Numbered from the stretch's first letter, positions 18,270 to 26,870 are shown. The stretch is DNA of 64,000 nucleotides from Rhizobium aethiopicum (GCF_900094625.1 NZ_FMAJ01000003.1:310001-374000); one strand, 5' to 3'. Program-made: numbers and translations. Notes: a model not told the origin generated them from the sequence alone.

Positions 18270-18806
18270 TTACTTCGGCGCCAGCACCATCATCATCTGG
18301 CGGCCTTCGAGCTTGGGCTCGGCCTCCACCTTGGCGATCTCGGTCGTGTCGGCCTTGACCTGCTGAAGAAGCTTCATGCCGAGTTCCTGGTGGGCCATTT
18401 CACGCCCGCGGAACTTCAGCGTCACCTTGACCTTGTCGCCTTCATCGAAGAAGCGGCCCATCGCCTTCATCTTCACCTCATAATCATGGGTGTCGATGTT
18501 CGGGCGCATCTTGATTTCTTTGACTTCGACGATCTTCTGCTTCTTGCGCGCCTCTGCAGCCTTCTTCTGGTTGGCATATTTCAGCTTGCCCAGATCGAGG
18601 ATCTTGCACACCGGCGGTTCGGCGTTGGGGGAAATTTCGACGAGATCGAGGCCGGCTTCTTCCGCCATTCTCAAGGCCTGGTCGGTGGGCACAACACCCA
18701 TATTCTGTCCGTCAGCCGCGATCAGCTGAACTTTGGGAATGCGGATTTCACGGTTCGAGCGCGGTCCGTCCTTCACGGGCGCATCGGTCTTAAAAGGTCT
18801 GCGAAT
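18270..18806 (-). CDS. infC: Translation initiation factor IF-3, ATT start codon
   Basis: A 178-residue protein close to the usual length of about 180. IF-3 binds the 30S subunit and checks start codon pairing. The N-domain ([18 protein letters not shown]) and C-domain ([18 protein letters not shown]) are complete. A GTG at 18776 would delete the conserved start; extending to ATT at 18806 gives RRPFKTDAP before it, with GGAG 9 bases upstream. The ATT start is typical of infC and underlies autoregulation, since IF-3 discriminates against it. Confidence 0.95.
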   Translation of the reverse strand: MRRPFKTDAPVKDGPRSNREIRIPKVQLIAADGQNMGVVPTDQALRMAEEAGLDLVEISPNAEPPVCKILDLGKLKYANQKKAAEARKKQKIVEVKEIKMRPNIDTHDYEVKMKAMGRFFDEGDKVKVTLKFRGREMAHQELGMKLLQQVKADTTEIAKVEAEPKLEGRQMMMVLAPK

Positions 18807-18872
18807 GGTCGTATTCTCCTCGCGTTGTTTCGGAACGTTGCAGCTGCGCGCTCCCGATCAGGGTGCACAAAC

Positions 18873-18901
18873 CTATCTCGTTATCGCTGCAACGGAGTCA
18901 A
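18873..18901 (-). promoter_or_regulatory. Sigma-70-type promoter for infC
   Basis: On the minus strand TTGACT (18896-18901) and AGATAG (18873-18878) are separated by exactly 17 bases, about 65 bases before the infC start codon. Confidence 0.7.
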
Positions 18902-18983
18902 TATCATCCTTTAGCGGAAAAATCACCTGCTGTCAGCCTGCCAAGAATCTGTTTTATAGGCCAAAACAACAGGAGTTTCGCCG

Positions 18984-19799
18984 ATGTCCGATCCGATGCC
19001 CAACGCCCAGCCCCAGTTCCTGACGGTCGGTGAAGGCGAGGCGGCGCGCGAGATCGCCATACTCGCCCGCCCGGCGCAAGCCGGCAATACCGCCCCGTCG
19101 CTCGTTTGGCTGCCCGGCTACCGTTCCGACATGAACGGTACCAAGGCCGTGGAGCTCGACGGGCTGGCGGTTGAACTCGGTGCCGGCTGTATCCGTCTCG
19201 ACTATTCCGGCCACGGGCTTTCCGGCGGCAGCTTTCGCGACGGCACGATCTCGCGTTGGCTGGAGGAAGCACTTGCCGTGATCCGCCACCTCGCGCCCGA
19301 CCGGATCATTCTCGTCGGCTCCTCGATGGGAGGCTGGATCGCGCTCCGACTGGCGCAGGAACTTGCCCGACAAGGCGGTCCGAAGCTCGCCGGCCTGGTG
19401 CTGATTGCGCCTGCGCCCGATTTCACCTCCGAACTGATCGAGCCGAACCTGACGGCCAAGGAGCGCAAATCTCTGGCGGAACGCGGCTATTTCGAAGAGC
19501 GCTCGCAATACAGTCCTGAACCGAACATCTATATGCAGGCGCTGATCGAGGACGGACGAAAGAACCTCGTACTCGACGGCATGATCGAGACCGGCTGCCC
19601 GGTACATATCCTCCAGGGAATGAAAGATCCCGACGTGCCGCATGCGCATGCAATGAAGCTTCTGGAGCACCTTCCCGCCGACGATGTGGTGCTTACCTTC
19701 ATTCGCGATGGCGACCACCGCCTATCCCGTCCTGGCGATATCGCCCTTCTCCTGAGCGCCGTCAAAGGCATCGTCCGCGCATCCACGACCGGGCAATAA
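18984..19799 (+). CDS. Alpha/beta hydrolase (ABHD10-like)
   Basis: A 271-residue alpha/beta-hydrolase with WLPGYRSDMNGTKA, the nucleophile elbow GSSMGG at about residues 111-116, an acid residue in GMKDPDVPH and the catalytic histidine in RDGDHRLS. This arrangement matches small esterases such as ABHD10, a thioesterase of mitochondria, which has close alphaproteobacterial homologues. Ester or thioester substrates are unknown here. Confidence 0.9.
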   Translation: MSDPMPNAQPQFLTVGEGEAAREIAILARPAQAGNTAPSLVWLPGYRSDMNGTKAVELDGLAVELGAGCIRLDYSGHGLSGGSFRDGTISRWLEEALAVIRHLAPDRIILVGSSMGGWIALRLAQELARQGGPKLAGLVLIAPAPDFTSELIEPNLTAKERKSLAERGYFEERSQYSPEPNIYMQALIEDGRKNLVLDGMIETGCPVHILQGMKDPDVPHAHAMKLLEHLPADDVVLTFIRDGDHRLSRPGDIALLLSAVKGIVRASTTGQ

Positions 19800-19898
19800 T
19801 TGCCCCAAACCCGCTGCGAACTTGTTGCATTTTAACCATGTCGGCGAGTCGCAAGGTGTTCACAAGAAGTAACGATTGACTCTTCTCGGCCCTCTCCA

Positions 19899-19913
19899 TT
19901 AACAGTTTGTTAA
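19899..19913 (+). promoter_or_regulatory. CtrA-type box TTAA-N7-TTAA
   Basis: TTAACAGTTTGTTAA fits the TTAA-N7-TTAA consensus of the cell-cycle regulator CtrA exactly. It lies 31 bases before the GTG of the transglutaminase-like protease gene. Binding is inferred from the motif only. Confidence 0.5.
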
Positions 19914-19944
19914 TAATTAAGGGGCGATCGAGGAAAGAGCGGGC

Positions 19945-20544
19945 GTGCGGATCAAAGGTATCTTTGTGGCCATGATGGCCGTGTTTGCGATGGCGACTGC
20001 CGCCATCCCAGCTCCAAGCAGAAATGCTTCCATGGTAACAGGCAACGCCACCTCACAGCCGATCGGCCATTACGATTTCTGTCAGATCCACAGCAGTGAA
20101 TGCGGCGCAAACCGCAATTCGGGCCCGGTCGAGATGACGCCGGCGAAGTGGTCGCTCGTCCGTTCGGTCAACGCGACGGTCAACCGCACGATCACGCCGA
20201 TGACCGACAAGGAAATCTACGGCAAGGACGAAGTCTGGGCCTATCCGACGACCGCCGGCGATTGCGAAGATTTCGCGCTGCTGAAGCGCCGCATCCTGAT
20301 CCAGCGCGGGTTTGCGGCCGCCGACCTTCTGATGACGGTCGTGCGCAAGCCCGACGGTGAAGGCCATGCGGTCCTGACGCTGCGCACAGCCGAAGGCGAT
20401 TTCGTGCTCGACAACCTCGCTGCCGACGTCAAGCCGTGGTTCGGCACGCCCTATAGCTTCGTCAAGCGCCAGTCGAGCTACAATGCCGGCCGCTGGGTCA
20501 CCATCGAGAATGGCCGCGACGTTCTGGTCGGCGCTCTGCGATAA
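19945..20544 (+). CDS. Secreted transglutaminase-like cysteine protease (BTLCP family)
   Basis: A 199-residue protein with a signal peptide (basic start, hydrophobic residues 6-20, then AIPAPS). The catalytic triad is visible: Cys in TTAGDCEDFALLKR, His in GEGHAVLTL and Asp in FVLDN. BTLCP proteins in other proteobacteria are periplasmic proteases that act on LapA-like adhesins (LapG), but this is the shorter stand-alone rhizobial type without a neighbouring adhesin. It starts at GTG with AGGAAAG upstream and is followed by a strong terminator. Confidence 0.88.
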   Translation: MRIKGIFVAMMAVFAMATAAIPAPSRNASMVTGNATSQPIGHYDFCQIHSSECGANRNSGPVEMTPAKWSLVRSVNATVNRTITPMTDKEIYGKDEVWAYPTTAGDCEDFALLKRRILIQRGFAAADLLMTVVRKPDGEGHAVLTLRTAEGDFVLDNLAADVKPWFGTPYSFVKRQSSYNAGRWVTIENGRDVLVGALR

Positions 20545-20565
20545 GGATTGCAATAGAGAATGTGG

Positions 20566-20592
20566 AAAGGCCGGCGATTTGCCGGCCTTTTT
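20566..20592 (+). terminator. Rho-independent terminator after the BTLCP gene
   Basis: AAAGGCCGGC (20566-20575) and GCCGGCCTTT (20581-20590) form a perfect 10-bp stem with loop GATTT, followed by a T-tract. Confidence 0.92.
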
Positions 20593-20629
20593 GTTTCGTG
20601 GGTGATGGTTCTCTCTTCCTTATGCGAAA

Positions 20630-20779
20630 GGTGCCGGCTGCTAACCGGCCTTTCGCTTGCACGCAAGCGACAGGCCGGTTTGATGCCGAGTATGCCGGCA
20701 CCGTTTCCGGCCCTGCGCAGGGCTCCGGGCGTTCGCTGCTGCAATCGATTCACTGGATCGATTGCTCGGGCTCCGCCCG
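20630..20779. repeat. Mosaic of nested palindromes (RIME-like element)
   Basis: An outer stem GGTGCCGGC/GCCGGCACC (20630-20638, 20694-20702) encloses a 38-base hairpin, with 9-bp arms at 20643-20651 and 20672-20680 continued by 7 bp around CACG. Then come the perfect palindrome GCCCTGCGCAGGGC (20710-20723), a hairpin with 9-bp arms GCAATCGAT/ATCGATTGC (20741-20749, 20757-20765) and CGGGC/GCCCG (20767-20779). Rhizobial intergenic mosaic elements (RIME) have this kind of architecture; a match to them was not tested. Confidence 0.65.
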
Positions 20780-20787
20780 ACCGCAGC

Positions 20788-21771
20788 TCACCCATTCCCG
20801 ATCAGAATGCCGGCGGCGAGGACCAGGCTGCCGCCGAGCACCACCTGGAAGGCGGCGCGTAGGAACGGGGTTTCCATGTAGCGGTTTTGAATGAAGGCGA
20901 TTGCCCATAATTCGAAGAAGACGATGATGGTGGCGGTGATCGTCGCCGTCCAGAAATGCGGGATCAGATAGGGCAGCGCGTGGCCGAGGCCGCCGAGCGC
21001 CGTCATAATGCCGCAGGCAAGGCCGCGCTTGACCGGCGAGCCCCTGCCGGAGATCTTGCCGTCATCATGGGCGGCTTCGGTGAAGCCCATCGAGATACCG
21101 GCGCCGACGGAGGCGGAAAGGCCGACGAGAAAGGTCTGCCAGGTATCCTGGGTGGCGAAGGCGGCGGCAAAGATCGGCGCCAGCGTCGAGACCGAGCCGT
21201 CCATCAAGCCGGCCAGCCCCGGCTGCACATAGGTCAGCACGAATTGCCGATGCGCCGTCTCGTCCTCATTGCGCCTGACATCCTCGGGCCTGTGTTTGTC
21301 GCCCAGCATGCGGGCAATGTCCTCATGCCCCTGTTCGGCGAGCGCGAGATCACCGAGCAGCTCACGTGTCGAGGCATCGGCGGTACGCTTTGCCGCCTCG
21401 ACATAAAAACGACAGGCCTGCTCCTCCATCGCCTCGGTCTCCTGCCGCATCGCATCGAGCGACAGGTTGGCCCTCAACCAGTCCGGCTTGCGCTCGTAGA
21501 AGCCCTGCACATGCTCGCGCCGGATCAGCGGGATGCGCTCGCCGAAACGTTGGCGATGGATTTCGAACAACGATTTGCGATGGGTGTCCTCGACCTCGGC
21601 CATATCTTCAAAGACCTTGGCCGAGGCTGGAAATTCAGGGCGCAGCCTGTCGGCATAGGCGAGATAGATGCGGGCGTCGTCTTCCTCGGAGGCAATCGCA
21701 AGGGCAAGAATTTCCTGCTCGGAGAGCGACTCGAAGGATCGTTTCGGCGACCTGAAAAACCGCGCCAGCAT
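20788..21771 (-). CDS. mbfA: Membrane-bound ferritin MbfA, iron exporter
   Basis: A 327-residue fusion: an N-terminal rubrerythrin-type ferritin-like domain (about 15-165) with repeated E and ExxH motifs (EEDDARIY, EVEDTHRKSLFEIH, EEQACRFY, EQGHEDIA), then a VIT1/CCC1-type membrane domain with five segments (QPGLAGLMDGSVSTLAPIFAAAF, GLSASVGAGISMGFTEAAHDDG). MbfA of Agrobacterium and Bradyrhizobium exports iron at the inner membrane and guards against iron and peroxide stress. The start at 21771 has GGAG upstream. A perfect Irr box overlaps its promoter. Confidence 0.95.
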   Translation of the reverse strand: MLARFFRSPKRSFESLSEQEILALAIASEEDDARIYLAYADRLRPEFPASAKVFEDMAEVEDTHRKSLFEIHRQRFGERIPLIRREHVQGFYERKPDWLRANLSLDAMRQETEAMEEQACRFYVEAAKRTADASTRELLGDLALAEQGHEDIARMLGDKHRPEDVRRNEDETAHRQFVLTYVQPGLAGLMDGSVSTLAPIFAAAFATQDTWQTFLVGLSASVGAGISMGFTEAAHDDGKISGRGSPVKRGLACGIMTALGGLGHALPYLIPHFWTATITATIIVFFELWAIAFIQNRYMETPFLRAAFQVVLGGSLVLAAGILIGNG

Positions 21772-21786
21772 AGGTGTCTCCAATAA

Positions 21787-21830
21787 TTTAGAATAATTCT
21801 AAATCTAAAGAAGGAGGCGATGGTGGTCAA
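21787..21830 (-). promoter_or_regulatory. mbfA promoter with perfect Irr (ICE) box
   Basis: TTTAGAATAATTCTAAA at 21787-21803 is a perfect TTTAGAA-N3-TTCTAAA palindrome, the iron control element bound by Irr. On the minus strand TTGACC (21825-21830) and TAGATT (21802-21807) are 17 bases apart, so the box abuts the -10 element, a repressing position under iron limitation. Confidence 0.85.
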
Positions 21831-21938
21831 GTGGACGGGCGGAGCGGCTGACAGATTGCCGCAAGCGGCACGAGCGGCTTTGGTTCGCAGCGGTAAAGAC
21901 CTATATGAGGGCTGCTGCATCACGCGGCGCCGGATTTT

Positions 21939-22409
21939 ATGATGGACAATGACATTCAAGGCCGCCCCGCCCATGTCGCGGCCATCCGCGAGAGGGCGGA
22001 GGCCGAAATGCAGGCGATGGGCGTCGACGAGGCCTTCATCGGACGGCTGGTGGAGACTTTCTACGGGCGCGTGCTGGCGCATCCCGATCTCGGTCCCGTG
22101 TTTGATGCCAGGCTCTCCGGCCGCTGGCCGGAGCACATGGAGAAGATGAAGAGCTTCTGGTCGGCCGTCGCCTTCCGCAGCGGCGCCTATGGCGGCAAGC
22201 CGGTGCAAGCGCATACGGGCGTTCAGAACCTGACGCCCGATCTTTTTCCGAAGTGGTTATCGCTGTTTGCCGCGACGCTCGACGATGTCGCCCCCTCGCC
22301 GGAAGCCAAGGCCTGGTTCATGGCGACGGCAGAGCGGATCGCCAAAAGCCTGACGCTGTCGCTGTTCTACAATCCCGCTCTCGACGACCCCGCAAAAAGG
22401 ACGGGCTGA
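21939..22409 (+). CDS. Group III truncated haemoglobin
   Basis: A 156-residue 2-on-2 globin. FIGRLVETFYGRVLAHPDLGPVF followed by WPEHMEKMKSFWSAVAFRSGAYGGKPVQAHTG is the group III (trHbP) pattern; the proximal histidine lies in the latter region. These haem proteins bind oxygen or nitric oxide in the cytoplasm, function not settled. A second ATG at 21942 is possible. It is divergent from mbfA, so iron and haem functions are adjacent; the downstream exporter gene ends one base after its stop. Confidence 0.92.
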   Translation: MMDNDIQGRPAHVAAIRERAEAEMQAMGVDEAFIGRLVETFYGRVLAHPDLGPVFDARLSGRWPEHMEKMKSFWSAVAFRSGAYGGKPVQAHTGVQNLTPDLFPKWLSLFAATLDDVAPSPEAKAWFMATAERIAKSLTLSLFYNPALDDPAKRTG

Positions 22410-23303
22410 TCACGGCCTTGCGGAAAAGGTGGCGCCGGCGCTTGCGGCGACCACCAAGGCAGTTCCGGCCATCTGCAGCAGCGTCATCGGCTGGGCCAGG
22501 ATGACGAAGCCCGCAAGCGCGGCGATGGCCGGTTCGAGGCTCATCAGGATGCCGAAGGAGGTTGTCGGCATCCGCCGCAAGGCGATCAGTTCCAAGGTGT
22601 AGGGCAGCAGCGGCACCAGAATGGCAAGGCCCGCCATTTCAATCAGGCCGTAGCCATCGAGCGCCGGCACGGCACCGGCAAAGCCGAAAGGTGTCGCGAC
22701 AAGAGCGGCAACCATCAGCGACATGGACAGCCCTTCTAGCCCCTTGAAGCTCGCACCGATCTTTTTCGTCAGGACGATATAGATCGCCCAACCGGTGCCG
22801 GCGCCGAGCGCAAAGAAAATACCTTCGACGTCGCCGACCCAGCCTTCCCCGTCATGAGCAAGTGCTAGAACACCAAGTGCTGCAATGAGGGGCCAGAGGA
22901 GACGCCGGCTCAGGCCATAGCCGACGGTCGCAACGGAAAGCGGACCGAGAAAATCGATCGCCACGGCAAGACCGAGCGGAATACGCTCGATCGCCGCGAA
23001 GAAGCTCATGGTCATCAGCGCTGTCGTCGCGCCGAGAACCAGAGCGCTCGTCCATTGCGCCCGGTTGTAGCTGGCGATGCGGGGTCGCACCACAACGGCA
23101 AGAATGATGGCCGCGAAAGCGAGGCGCATCCAGCTTGCCCCAGCCGGCCCATAGCTCGCGATCGCCTGAGAAGAAAGAGCTGCGCCGAACTGGATCGAAG
23201 ACATGGACAGGAGGCACATCAGCCCGCCGGCCGCCAGGCCGGAGGAGGTGGGAGGCGTTTCCAATGCCAGTACGCCGGCGCCGTCCTTCGTTCCGTCTTT
23301 CAT
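22410..23303 (-). CDS. EamA-family transporter, RhtA-like exporter
   Basis: A 297-residue protein with ten membrane segments in two EamA repeats. The segment YGPAGASWMRLAFAAIILAVVVRPR and the closing half RRMPTTSFGILMSLEPAIAALAGF resemble the RhtA threonine/homoserine exporter group. I chose the ATG at 23303, which has GGAGACTGAG upstream, over an in-frame start at 23360. Substrate is a guess from the family. Confidence 0.9.
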   Translation of the reverse strand: MKDGTKDGAGVLALETPPTSSGLAAGGLMCLLSMSSIQFGAALSSQAIASYGPAGASWMRLAFAAIILAVVVRPRIASYNRAQWTSALVLGATTALMTMSFFAAIERIPLGLAVAIDFLGPLSVATVGYGLSRRLLWPLIAALGVLALAHDGEGWVGDVEGIFFALGAGTGWAIYIVLTKKIGASFKGLEGLSMSLMVAALVATPFGFAGAVPALDGYGLIEMAGLAILVPLLPYTLELIALRRMPTTSFGILMSLEPAIAALAGFVILAQPMTLLQMAGTALVVAASAGATFSARP

Positions 23304-23395
23304 CTCAGTCTCCGATTGCGCCCTCTTCTTACGGAGCCCATTTGCACCCGACAAATTCAAACTGCTGATCCAGGCAGCAATAGGCCTGATGTATC

Positions 23396-23947
23396 TCAGA
23401 GGCGGCCGGTAAGGATCACCTCTTCGGCGTCTTCGAGGCTCATCTCGAAGACCTTCCTGCCGATCTCGAAGCTGAAGCCATTGCGAGCGAAGGCGGAGAG
23501 CTCCTTTGCCTTCCGTTTGTCGTCGAGTTCGACGCGACGGAAAGGACCGAAGGCACGTTTGCGGGCGAAGATCGTCGCGGCATGGAGGTCATCCGCTGCT
23601 TCGAGCGCGGCTTCGACCTTGTCGCTTGCGACACCCTTGGCCGCAAGTTTCCGGGCGATGACGCGCTTCGATTTGCCACCGCGCACGGCCGAGCGCGTGC
23701 TGATCTCAGCATAGACGCGATCATCGAGAGCCTTGTTGTCATAGGCGAATTTGACGGCGAAATCGGCAAGGGCCTTGAGTTGCGCCGCGCCGATATCTTC
23801 GAACTTCTCCTTCGCCTTGCGGGTGATGGCGTCAAAGAGCTGCTTTTCCGTCATCATCCGCCGTTCGAGGCGATAGATGGCGGAGTTGCGCGCCCAGCTC
23901 AGCATGCGCGGTGTCGGTATATCGGAGGAGACAGTCTCGTCGGTCAT
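23396..23947 (-). CDS. recX: Regulatory protein RecX
   Basis: A 183-residue helical protein of the RecX family: ARNSAIYRLERRMMTEKQLFDAITRKA near the N-terminus and KSKRVIARKLAAKGVASDKVEAAL in the middle. RecX binds RecA filaments and limits recombinase activity. Here it is not next to recA; it follows the amidohydrolase gene by 9 bases and is probably co-transcribed with it. Confidence 0.88.
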   Translation of the reverse strand: MTDETVSSDIPTPRMLSWARNSAIYRLERRMMTEKQLFDAITRKAKEKFEDIGAAQLKALADFAVKFAYDNKALDDRVYAEISTRSAVRGGKSKRVIARKLAAKGVASDKVEAALEAADDLHAATIFARKRAFGPFRRVELDDKRKAKELSAFARNGFSFEIGRKVFEMSLEDAEEVILTGRL

Positions 23948-23956
23948 AGCAAGCGG

Positions 23957-24982
23957 TCAGGCTTCCAGGCCCTTGAGCACATTGGCGACGTTGAGGCCGA
24001 TTTCCGGCACGCCGTAACCGCCCTCCATGCAGGTGACGACCGGCAGGCCGGCGGCAGCGATCATCTCTCCCATGCGGATGAAATCTTCGGATTTCAGCTG
24101 GAAGAAGGAAATCGGATCGCGCTCGAAGGTATCGACGCCGAGGGCCAGGACGATCGCCTCGGCGCCGAAGACCTTGCTACGGGCGAGCGCATCGGCAAGG
24201 GCCGAAGACCAGACCTCCCAGGGCGTTTGGGGCGGCATCGGATAGTTGCGGTTGGCGCCAGTGCCCTCGCCTTCGCCCACTTCATCGGCATGGCCGAGGA
24301 AATAGGGAAAGGCAAACATGGGATCGCCGTGCAGCGAGGCGGTGAAGACATCGCCTCTGTGATAGAACAGGTCCTGCGTACCGTTGCCATGGTGAAAATC
24401 GACGTCGAGCACGGCAACCTTCTTCGCGCCGTGATCGATGAGACGCTGGGCGGCGACCCCGGCATTGTTGATGAAGCAATAGCCGCCGAAGAGATCGATG
24501 CCGGCATGATGGCCGGGCGGGCGGCAGAGCGCGAAAGCGAAACGGTTGCCGGCATTCAGCCAATCCGCGCCTGTGATGGCGCAACGCATGGAGGCGATCG
24601 CCGCTTCGTAAGAGCCCTTGGTGATCGAGGTATCGGCGGCATTGGCATAGTGGCCGATAGCACCAACGATATTGTCGGGCACGCGCTGGCTGGTGCGGCG
24701 GACCGGGAAGGAATTGGCGATCGCTTCGCCTTCGAAGCCGGCCGCGACCCAGCGATCCCAGACGGTGGCGAGAAAATCGAGATAGGCGGGATCATGCACC
24801 CTCCGGGCTGTTTCCAGCCCATGCGCATCCGGCGCCACGACATCGGCAAAGCCGGCCTTCTTGACCGCCGTCAGGATCCATTCGGCGCGGAACGGCGCCT
24901 CGAAGGGCGTTACCAGCTGACCGGCATAGAGCTCTGTCCTGGCGTCGCGCAGCTTGTGGTCTTCGGAATAGATGACGCGCAT
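23957..24982 (-). CDS. Histone-deacetylase-family amidohydrolase (acetylpolyamine amidohydrolase-like)
   Basis: A 341-residue arginase/deacetylase-fold zinc enzyme. The active-site motifs are CRPPGHHAG (general-base histidines), DVDFHHGNGTQDLFY (zinc ligands Asp and His) and LGVDTFERDP (third zinc Asp). Bacterial relatives deacetylate acetylpolyamines such as acetylputrescine or related amides. I used the start at 24982 (MRVIYSEDHKLRD); the frame remains open to 25027. Operon with recX. Confidence 0.9.
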   Translation of the reverse strand: MRVIYSEDHKLRDARTELYAGQLVTPFEAPFRAEWILTAVKKAGFADVVAPDAHGLETARRVHDPAYLDFLATVWDRWVAAGFEGEAIANSFPVRRTSQRVPDNIVGAIGHYANAADTSITKGSYEAAIASMRCAITGADWLNAGNRFAFALCRPPGHHAGIDLFGGYCFINNAGVAAQRLIDHGAKKVAVLDVDFHHGNGTQDLFYHRGDVFTASLHGDPMFAFPYFLGHADEVGEGEGTGANRNYPMPPQTPWEVWSSALADALARSKVFGAEAIVLALGVDTFERDPISFFQLKSEDFIRMGEMIAAAGLPVVTCMEGGYGVPEIGLNVANVLKGLEA

Positions 24983-25127
24983 TTCAAATCCTGTCCTCGA
25001 AGGAAAATCAATCGGCGAGATCGACACTTACATGGACCAGGGCCAACAAAAAAGCGTCACCGCGCTCTTGATTGCCCAAACAAAGGAGGTCACCTTCGGC
25101 CCGTTCCGGAGCGAGGGAACCTGCCGC

Positions 25128-25739
25128 ATGAAAGTGTTGATGGTCGATGTCGATGGCGTGCTCGTTCACGGTCGTCCGGCCGACGGCCTCCCTCTCTTCA
25201 CATTTCTGGAACGCGATCTGGGACTTAGTCTCGAGCAGCTGCAGCGGGAATTCTTCCATACTCACTGGGGCGAGATCATTGTCGGCCGCGAGGCGCTGGA
25301 ACCGAGGCTCGCCCAGGTGCTGGCAAAAATCGCCCCTCACCTCAGTGCCGCGGCGCTGATCGATTACTGGTTTGAAAATGATTCCCGCCTCGACCGCAAT
25401 CTCCTGGACGAACTCGCCGCCCTGAGAGACAGCGGCGTCGCCCTGTTTTTGGCGACCAACCAGGAGCACAGGCGGGCGCGCTACCTGATGGAACAGGCCG
25501 GACTTGGAGCGCATTTCGATGACATCCTGTATTCCGCTGCCCTTGGACACCGGAAACCATCGCGGGAATTCTTCCGGCTGGCGACCGAGCGCGCCGGCGT
25601 GCTGCCCGGCGAAATCGCCTTCATCGACGACATGGCGGAAAATATCGAGGCGGCGCGGCAGTTCGGCTGGCACGCGGCGCAATGGTCGGCGGGTGCTACA
25701 CTTACGGGCGCATTTCCGGCATTCGGCCAGCCGGTTTGA
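25128..25739 (+). CDS. HAD-superfamily hydrolase
   Basis: A 203-residue phosphatase-like protein with all HAD motifs: DVDGVL (nucleophile and acid Asp), the threonine in LATNQEHRR, the lysine of HRKPSREFF and AFIDDMAEN. It is typical of small-molecule phosphatases with an alpha-helical cap. The ATG at 25128 was chosen because motif I normally lies at the very N-terminus; the frame extends upstream to 24972. Substrate unknown. Confidence 0.9.
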   Translation: MKVLMVDVDGVLVHGRPADGLPLFTFLERDLGLSLEQLQREFFHTHWGEIIVGREALEPRLAQVLAKIAPHLSAAALIDYWFENDSRLDRNLLDELAALRDSGVALFLATNQEHRRARYLMEQAGLGAHFDDILYSAALGHRKPSREFFRLATERAGVLPGEIAFIDDMAENIEAARQFGWHAAQWSAGATLTGAFPAFGQPV

Positions 25740-25754
25740 GCCGATCTGGCGCAA

Positions 25755-26273
25755 TCAGGCGAGCCGCTTGTAGAACAGGGTGGTGTCGCAGAAGCCGCCT
25801 TGCGGCCACAGAGCATAATCGGGGATGACGCCGACGCGTTGCCAGCCCAGCCGCGGATAGATTGCTTCGGCATCACTGCCGGTTGCCGTATCGAGCACGA
25901 GCAGGGTCTTGCCGCGGGCGGCCGCCTCGCGTTCGGCGGCTTCCATCAACAGACGGGCGAGACCGCGCCCGCGGGCAGAACGATGCACCAGGAGCTTCTT
26001 CAGATCGCCGCGATGCGGCTGGTTCGGCATCTGCGCAGCACCGACCTGCACCGTGCCGACGATCCGGCCCTCCAGTTCGGCGACCAGCAGCAGGCTGCCG
26101 CCACCGGCAACCGCGCCGGCGACATCGCGCCAATAGAACTCGGCATCTTCGGGTCCATAGGGATGCATGAAACCGACGGAGGCGCCGCCCGCGACACAAT
26201 CGGCGAGCACCGCCGACAGGGCGGGAACGGCGGCGCGAGCTTCCTCGGCTGAAAGGTTACGAATATCCGGCAT
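25755..26273 (-). CDS. GNAT-family N-acetyltransferase
   Basis: A 172-residue acetyltransferase with the acetyl-CoA motif VHRSARGRGLARLLMEAAEREAAA around residue 110 and the C-terminal YPRLGWQRVGVIPDYAL. It starts 25 bases after the XRE-cupin regulator gene, so the two probably form one transcript. The pairing suggests inactivation or modification of a small molecule sensed by the regulator. Confidence 0.92.
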   Translation of the reverse strand: MPDIRNLSAEEARAAVPALSAVLADCVAGGASVGFMHPYGPEDAEFYWRDVAGAVAGGGSLLLVAELEGRIVGTVQVGAAQMPNQPHRGDLKKLLVHRSARGRGLARLLMEAAEREAAARGKTLLVLDTATGSDAEAIYPRLGWQRVGVIPDYALWPQGGFCDTTLFYKRLA

Positions 26274-26297
26274 GATCTTCTCCCGAAATGAATAACG

Positions 26298-26870
26298 TTA
26301 TCGGCTGCCGCGATCGAGCACGACGCAATAGCGCGCTGGCGCGTTGCCGGGATTGTGGAAAACGTGACCTTCGCCGACGGGCATGAAGAGGCAATCCCCA
26401 GGACGCAGCCGGTAGACCGTCTCACCCGTCGTCATCTCCATCTCACCGTCGAACAGCCAGACATGCTGCGTCATGCCATGGGATGCGCCGTGCGGGGGAA
26501 AACTGACGCGGGCGCCCGGGGGAAATTCGACTTCGACGATGTCGACCGCGGAGGCAGTGCCGGGCGCCGAGACCGCGCGCCTGAGATAACCGGTTTCCGG
26601 ATCGCGCCAGACCTGCTGCTCCTGCCGGCGCGCGAGCGGCGAAGATTGCTGCCCGTCTTCGGCGAAGAAGGCTGAGAGCGAGAGGCCGAGCGCTGCGCAG
26701 ATCCTTGCCAGCAATGACGCAGTGGGGCTCGCCTCTGCCCGTTCGATGCGCGAGATCATGGCGCGGCTGACGCCGGAGGCCGCCGCCAGTTCGTCCAATG
26801 TCAGGCCCTTTTCCAGCCGCAGCTTGCGGATGCGAATGCCGATTGCCTGTTCCAGTTCCTGTTCCATCAA
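26298..26870 (-). CDS. XRE-family regulator with C-terminal cupin domain
   Basis: A 190-residue protein: helix-turn-helix at about residues 10-63 (IRKLRLEKGLTLDELAAASGVSRAMISRIERAEASP), then a cupin barrel (about 110-185, SHGMTQHVWLFDGEMEMTTGETVYRLRPGDCLFMP). This class senses small ligands in the cupin and controls neighbouring metabolic genes. It heads the regulator-GNAT pair. Confidence 0.93.
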   Translation of the reverse strand: MMEQELEQAIGIRIRKLRLEKGLTLDELAAASGVSRAMISRIERAEASPTASLLARICAALGLSLSAFFAEDGQQSSPLARRQEQQVWRDPETGYLRRAVSAPGTASAVDIVEVEFPPGARVSFPPHGASHGMTQHVWLFDGEMEMTTGETVYRLRPGDCLFMPVGEGHVFHNPGNAPARYCVVLDRGSR

